Shown here: one piece after another, positions 13,499 to 16,650 of the stretch
Numbering within the stretch: position 1 is the stretch's first letter
How the letters are laid out: each line of letters begins with the position of its first letter
Notes under the pieces: model-generated
The model's input: only the letters and a program-made list of their open reading frames with translations
What the model was told of the DNA's origin: nothing
Databases searched by the model: none
Translations under genes and position numbers: made by a program
NCBI GenBank assembly: GCA_030665925.1
Contig: DAOUYX010000012.1
Location: 1-16,650 of the forward strand
Length of the DNA stretch: 16,650 nt
Reading direction: 5' to 3'
Origin: Methanosarcinales archaeon
GTDB taxonomy: Archaea; Halobacteriota; Syntropharchaeia; Alkanophagales; Methanospirareceae

Positions 13499-14761
13499 TT
13501 ACCTGAAGGACGAAGAGAGCAGTGCTCCGCCCACTGCACCGATGTACTGTGGATACCGAGGCACAATGACATCAAATCCCAGCACGTCGTCCATCGCCAC
13601 CGGCACGCCCTCCACCAATGCAGTACCGCCAACCTCTATCGCAGGCTGTCTGAGGTCTATTTCCTGTAACAACTGTTCTTTCACCTGCTCCACGACCGAA
13701 TGGCATGCAGCAGCCGCAACGTCTTCCTTTCGTGCTCCACTCGATAACGCCGATACGAGGTCCTGAATACCAAAAACGATGCAGTAACTGTCCGTCTTCA
13801 CTTTGGTATAATCTCCTTCTAACGCTAACTTCCCCATCTCTACTACGTCCACACCCAGTCTACGTGCCACCATCTCCAGGAATCTTCCCGACGCGCCAGC
13901 GCATATCCCGCCCATCGTGAAGTTATCGGGAATGCCGTCATTCGCAGTAATTATCTTGTTGTCCATACCGCCGATGTCAATGATCATGGCTTCGCCCTTC
14001 TCGATGCCCGCGAGATACATCGCCGCCTTCGAGTTCACGGTCAGCTCCTCCTGCACTAAGTCCGCCTTGAAATGCTCGCCTAATGGGTGCCTGCCGTAAC
14101 CTGTGGTTCCCAGCGCTTCTATGTCCGCCCGTTTCACGCCTGCGATCTCCAACGCCTTTGCAAATACTTTTTCCCCCGTTTTTACCACATCCCGTGAAGG
14201 TGACCACGTCGCTCCCAACACCTCGTTGTCCTGCATAATCGCCGCCTTTGTGGTCGTCGAGCCGGAATCAATGCCCGCAGTAAGCCCTTCTTGCACCTTC
14301 CGCTCCAATACCCATCTCCTTCTCACTATCGTAACCAGCGCTTCCATTCGCGTTAACAATTCCCCCGCCTTTGTCCGATCCGTAAAAGGATACATAACAA
14401 TGGGCAGATTTGTCTTCTCCTGTATTATTCGCCGGATTTCCGTCCGTATAACCGCTCCTCGCGGACATTTATGACAGCCGGCAACGAATACCGCGTCAGC
14501 ATCGCTTAGCCCTTCGGACACGGCGTAGCCTCGTGCCAACGCCACACTTAATCCCAAGCTGGTCTTAAAGTCGTAGCCAAATTCATCCACCTTCTCCTTT
14601 ACATAGTCCAGATCAACTTCGGGCACGAAGATCTCTGCACCCACTTCTGCCGCAGCCTTCTCTATCTCTTGCTGCACGTTCCCGTAGATTGTACCGCAGG
14701 AAACCTGCGCTATTCTTATCCCTTCCTCCTCTTCTCCTTTGGCCTTCTTCGTCTTCCCCAT
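13499..14761 (-). CDS. mmp15: Methanogenesis marker protein 15 (BadF/BcrA-type ATPase)
   Basis: 420 residues. The C-terminal two thirds is an ASKHA-fold ATPase of the 2-hydroxyacyl-CoA dehydratase activator type. Its phosphate-1 motif is AGIDSGSTTTKAAI (162-175), and IIDIGGMDNKII (260-271) is the phosphate-2 region. C287 in GGICAGASGRF and C327 in SYCIVFGIQD are the two cysteines that, in the activators, bridge one [4Fe-4S] cluster between subunits. The N-terminal 150 residues (IAQVSCGTIYGNVQQEIEKAA, then GCHKCPRG with C96 and C99) are the part specific to methanogenesis marker 15. The family is restricted to methanogens and relatives with methyl-coenzyme M reductase; its role is unknown, and ATP-driven electron activation is plausible. 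trmO begins 4 nt downstream. The N-terminal lysine/glutamate stretch is not conserved as I recall. Confidence 0.9.
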   Translation of the reverse strand: MGKTKKAKGEEEEGIRIAQVSCGTIYGNVQQEIEKAAAEVGAEIFVPEVDLDYVKEKVDEFGYDFKTSLGLSVALARGYAVSEGLSDADAVFVAGCHKCPRGAVIRTEIRRIIQEKTNLPIVMYPFTDRTKAGELLTRMEALVTIVRRRWVLERKVQEGLTAGIDSGSTTTKAAIMQDNEVLGATWSPSRDVVKTGEKVFAKALEIAGVKRADIEALGTTGYGRHPLGEHFKADLVQEELTVNSKAAMYLAGIEKGEAMIIDIGGMDNKIITANDGIPDNFTMGGICAGASGRFLEMVARRLGVDVVEMGKLALEGDYTKVKTDSYCIVFGIQDLVSALSSGARKEDVAAAACHSVVEQVKEQLLQEIDLRQPAIEVGGTALVEGVPVAMDDVLGFDVIVPRYPQYIGAVGGALLSSSFR

Positions 14762-14859
14762 AATCTCTAAAATAGAATAGCCGGATTCTAATTAAACATT
14801 ACGCTTTTTTTTTCACAGGCAGCCGCTCACTATCGCCCGACAATGATTTTTAGCACCAT

Positions 14860-15402
14860 TCACCAAGGGACCTGCTTCCGCCCTATCTTAAAGCCGATGT
14901 AATTGGTAAGCAGATGCAACAGCGGAGTGATAACAATAACCGCGAGGATCACATTCAACGAGAAGGATTCGATGAACCACGCTCGTGCGAACAGGAACAA
15001 AAGCAGCCAAGCACCAGCCACGAAGTCCAGTTGATCTAATAGAGGAAAAGGTGCACCTCTTTGTAGCCCAACCCGCCGCTTTATGAAACTCCCCAGCAGG
15101 TCTCCAAGCATTGCACCCGCAGATAAGCAAAATAAGGTCACTAAAAAGAAGGGGAAGACGCCGAAAGAAGGCAGATTTAAATTTCCGCCCAAAAACAGAT
15201 GCTGAACGATGCCGACGAGGAAACCGCACGCGAAGCCCTTTACGAGACCTTCATACGTCTTTCCATCACCCAGCAATCTACTCTTACCCCAGTAGATACC
15301 CCGATCTATGGGCGTTTTACCGCCAAAGAACGCAGCACTCGGATTCGGTACGTACGCTGGCAGCATCAGCCATACTGCGACAATGATAGTATCTATAATC
15401 AT
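14860..15402 (-). CDS. carS: CDP-archaeol synthase
   Basis: 180 residues, an integral membrane protein with about four to five hydrophobic segments (near 3-16, 52-72, 84-104, 126-143 and 148-165). CarS (formerly DUF46) uses CTP and unsaturated archaetidic acid to make CDP-archaeol, the branch point for archaeal polar lipids. Family motifs are NPSAAFFGGKTPID (20-33), RLLGDGKTYEG (42-52), GDLLGSFIKRR (100-110) and LLDQLDFVAGA (121-131). The C-terminus ends in the conserved PW (KQVPW). The protein acts in the cell membrane and belongs to the same pathway as the geranylgeranyl reductase at 2302-3486. It lies downstream of pyrC by 64 nt. Only a weak GGTAA-type ribosome site is seen. Confidence 0.95.
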   Translation of the reverse strand: MIIDTIIVAVWLMLPAYVPNPSAAFFGGKTPIDRGIYWGKSRLLGDGKTYEGLVKGFACGFLVGIVQHLFLGGNLNLPSFGVFPFFLVTLFCLSAGAMLGDLLGSFIKRRVGLQRGAPFPLLDQLDFVAGAWLLLFLFARAWFIESFSLNVILAVIVITPLLHLLTNYIGFKIGRKQVPW

Positions 15403-15407
15403 GGTAC

Positions 15408-15433
15408 GTTACCAGTGTGTTACTTTAGTTACC
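15408..15433. promoter_or_regulatory. Three spaced GTTAC repeats before carS
   Basis: GTTAC occurs at 15408, 15419 and 15428, in the 64-nt gap between the pyrC stop and the carS start. The steps of 11 and 9 bp put all three roughly on one DNA face. It could be an operator; it could be chance in a short AT-rich gap. Confidence 0.3.
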
Positions 15434-15466
15434 ATAGTAAACACCGATTTTTATGCTTTTGTAACA

Positions 15467-16650
15467 TCACCGAATAGGTGATTTTGTAAAGAGCACTTCG
15501 TCATATTCCGCCGCAACGACGCCATTAGAAATGGTATGCCTAACCGTGCCGGGAAATTCATAACCCTCAAAGGGCGACCACCCGCATTTGGTATATAAAC
15601 GTTCGCTGCTGATTTTCACTCGCTTCTGCGTATCTAAAATCGTCAAATTTCCCTTTTTCCCTACTTCTATACGACCCCTATCGTTCAATCCTAGAAATAG
15701 AGCGGGATTATACGCGCATACCCGTGCTATAAGTGTCGGATGGACGTCACAACGTACGATTAACCAAGCTACGAAATTGCCGTACGTATCCAAATTAGGG
15801 ACGCCGGCAGGCGCATCTAAAATATCACGTGCTTTCTCCTCCTTCGTATGCGGTGCATGGTCAGTCGCCAGAAAGTCTATTCTGCCTTCTCTAAATGCAG
15901 TCAGCAACCGCTGCCTATTACCTTCCGTTCTCAACGGTGGATTCATCTTTAAAAACGACTTTTTAGCCAGTACATCGTCCCTATTAAAAAACAGATGATG
16001 CGGCGTGACTTCGCAATGAACGTTTTTGTATCGCTTTATGAGATCAACCGTATCGTAAACGGAGACGTGTGCGATGTTGATTTTAATGCCGCTTAAAGCC
16101 GAAGCGGAAGATAAAACGTTCCTGACCGCAGACAATTCCGCTTCATCAGGTCTCAGCTCGGAATGGAATTCTCCCCTCGCTTTTAATTTTACTTTCCTCT
16201 TGTCTATAATCCCCTGGTCTTCACAATGAATGACGGCGGGCTTGGAAGTTGCTTCTACAGCCTTAAGTGCTTTTGGTAAGGTTCCCTCACCTATTAGCAA
16301 TCCACCAGTCTCCGCAAGGTATATTTTATACGCCACGACCTCTTTCTGCATCTCTGCAAGTGTACTCAGATTGGATTCCGCAACACCACCGTAGAAAAGG
16401 ATGTCAAGCAAGCCTTTTGACTTAGCGCGTGCGAGCTCCTTCTTTTCTCTTATTCGCGCTGCATTTATGCCGGGCAAAGGAGTATTTGGCATGTCAACCA
16501 CAGTTGTTATACCGCCGTGCAGCGCAGCCGCAGTACCGGACTTAAAATCTTCTTTATAATCCCATTTATGACTACTATCTTCTCTTAAATGCGCGTGTAG
16601 ATCAATGAATCCGGGAAAAATAAGACATCTTCGAGCTTCTATTTCCCGCT
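15467..16650 (-). CDS. pyrC: Dihydroorotase, N-terminus outside window
   Basis: About 393 residues are visible; the first 30-45 or so lie beyond the right edge. The frame runs through the edge, so GTG 16501 is not the real start. Codons before it read FIDLHAHLRED and KWDYKEDFKSGTAAALHGGITTVVDMPNT, the family's N-terminal metal motif (HxHLR) and GGxT block. AYKIYLAETGG carries the lysine expected to be carbamylated, INIAHVS a further histidine ligand, and FLATDHAPHTKEEK the catalytic Asp and substrate histidine. Dihydroorotase cyclises carbamoyl aspartate to dihydroorotate in pyrimidine synthesis. The C-terminus (GNLTILDTQKRVKISS) is the usual composite beta domain. HAHLRED replaces the commoner HVHLREPG. 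An allantoinase or hydantoinase is less likely in this setting. Confidence 0.92.
   Translation of the reverse strand, partial: REIEARRCLIFPGFIDLHAHLREDSSHKWDYKEDFKSGTAAALHGGITTVVDMPNTPLPGINAARIREKKELARAKSKGLLDILFYGGVAESNLSTLAEMQKEVVAYKIYLAETGGLLIGEGTLPKALKAVEATSKPAVIHCEDQGIIDKRKVKLKARGEFHSELRPDEAELSAVRNVLSSASALSGIKINIAHVSVYDTVDLIKRYKNVHCEVTPHHLFFNRDDVLAKKSFLKMNPPLRTEGNRQRLLTAFREGRIDFLATDHAPHTKEEKARDILDAPAGVPNLDTYGNFVAWLIVRCDVHPTLIARVCAYNPALFLGLNDRGRIEVGKKGNLTILDTQKRVKISSERLYTKCGWSPFEGYEFPGTVRHTISNGVVAAEYDEVLFTKSPIR

Noticed and set aside
13495..13632. Upstream extension of trmO to an in-frame start at 13632
   Set aside because: Those codons lie inside mmp15 and give Trp/Cys-rich sequence unlike the family; MLQFIGVV at 13494 is the normal TrmO opening.
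14805..14813. Run of nine T on the plus strand as a terminator
   Set aside because: All genes here are on the minus strand, where this reads as an A run; no plus-strand gene ends nearby.

Overview
The window is chromosomal DNA of an archaeon from the methanogen / methane- or alkane-oxidising side of the Euryarchaeota. The evidence is archaeal lipid genes (geranylgeranyl reductase, CDP-archaeol synthase), RadA, pyruvoyl-dependent arginine decarboxylase, archaeal-type phosphoglycerate mutase and a methanogenesis-marker-15 ATPase. TATA-like boxes (TTTAAAT, TATATAAA) and GGAGGTGA-type ribosome sites also fit. An ANME-1/Syntropharchaeia-like host is possible, but that is a guess from gene content. 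There is no mcr gene, rRNA, tRNA, CRISPR array or transposase in view.

Layout. 1-3486 (minus strand, listed in window order): a GNAT acetyltransferase cut by the window edge, two tandem paralogous radical SAM enzymes, and a geranylgeranyl reductase. 3661-5342: proA on the plus strand, convergent with a DUF3467 gene and sharing the bases TTAG at the stops. 5461-7982 (plus): a PfkB sugar/nucleoside kinase, pdaD, radA. 7984-9868: a CBS/zinc-ribbon gene (minus), then apgM (plus) diverging from it. 9855-10316: a Cys-containing unknown protein overlapping the end of apgM. 10317-10854: a short accessory patch in which two different palindromic repeats flank a HEAT-repeat gene that stops at the edge of one of them. 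10855-16650 (all minus): argH, a YgjP-like metallopeptidase, trmO, mmp15, carS and a partial pyrC.

How the genes fit together. Most are core metabolism. proA, argH and pdaD belong to proline/arginine/agmatine metabolism, and pyrC to pyrimidine synthesis. The reductase and carS belong to archaeol phospholipid synthesis. mmp15, trmO and the YgjP-like gene are spaced 4 and 24 nt apart and look like one transcription unit. Genes are densely packed, and no gene-free stretch exceeds 300 bases; the longest is about 160. No clear new defence or mobile system is visible. The most unusual points are the radical SAM pair, whose first ~86 codons are nearly identical while the rest has diverged, and the repeat-flanked, truncated HEAT gene.
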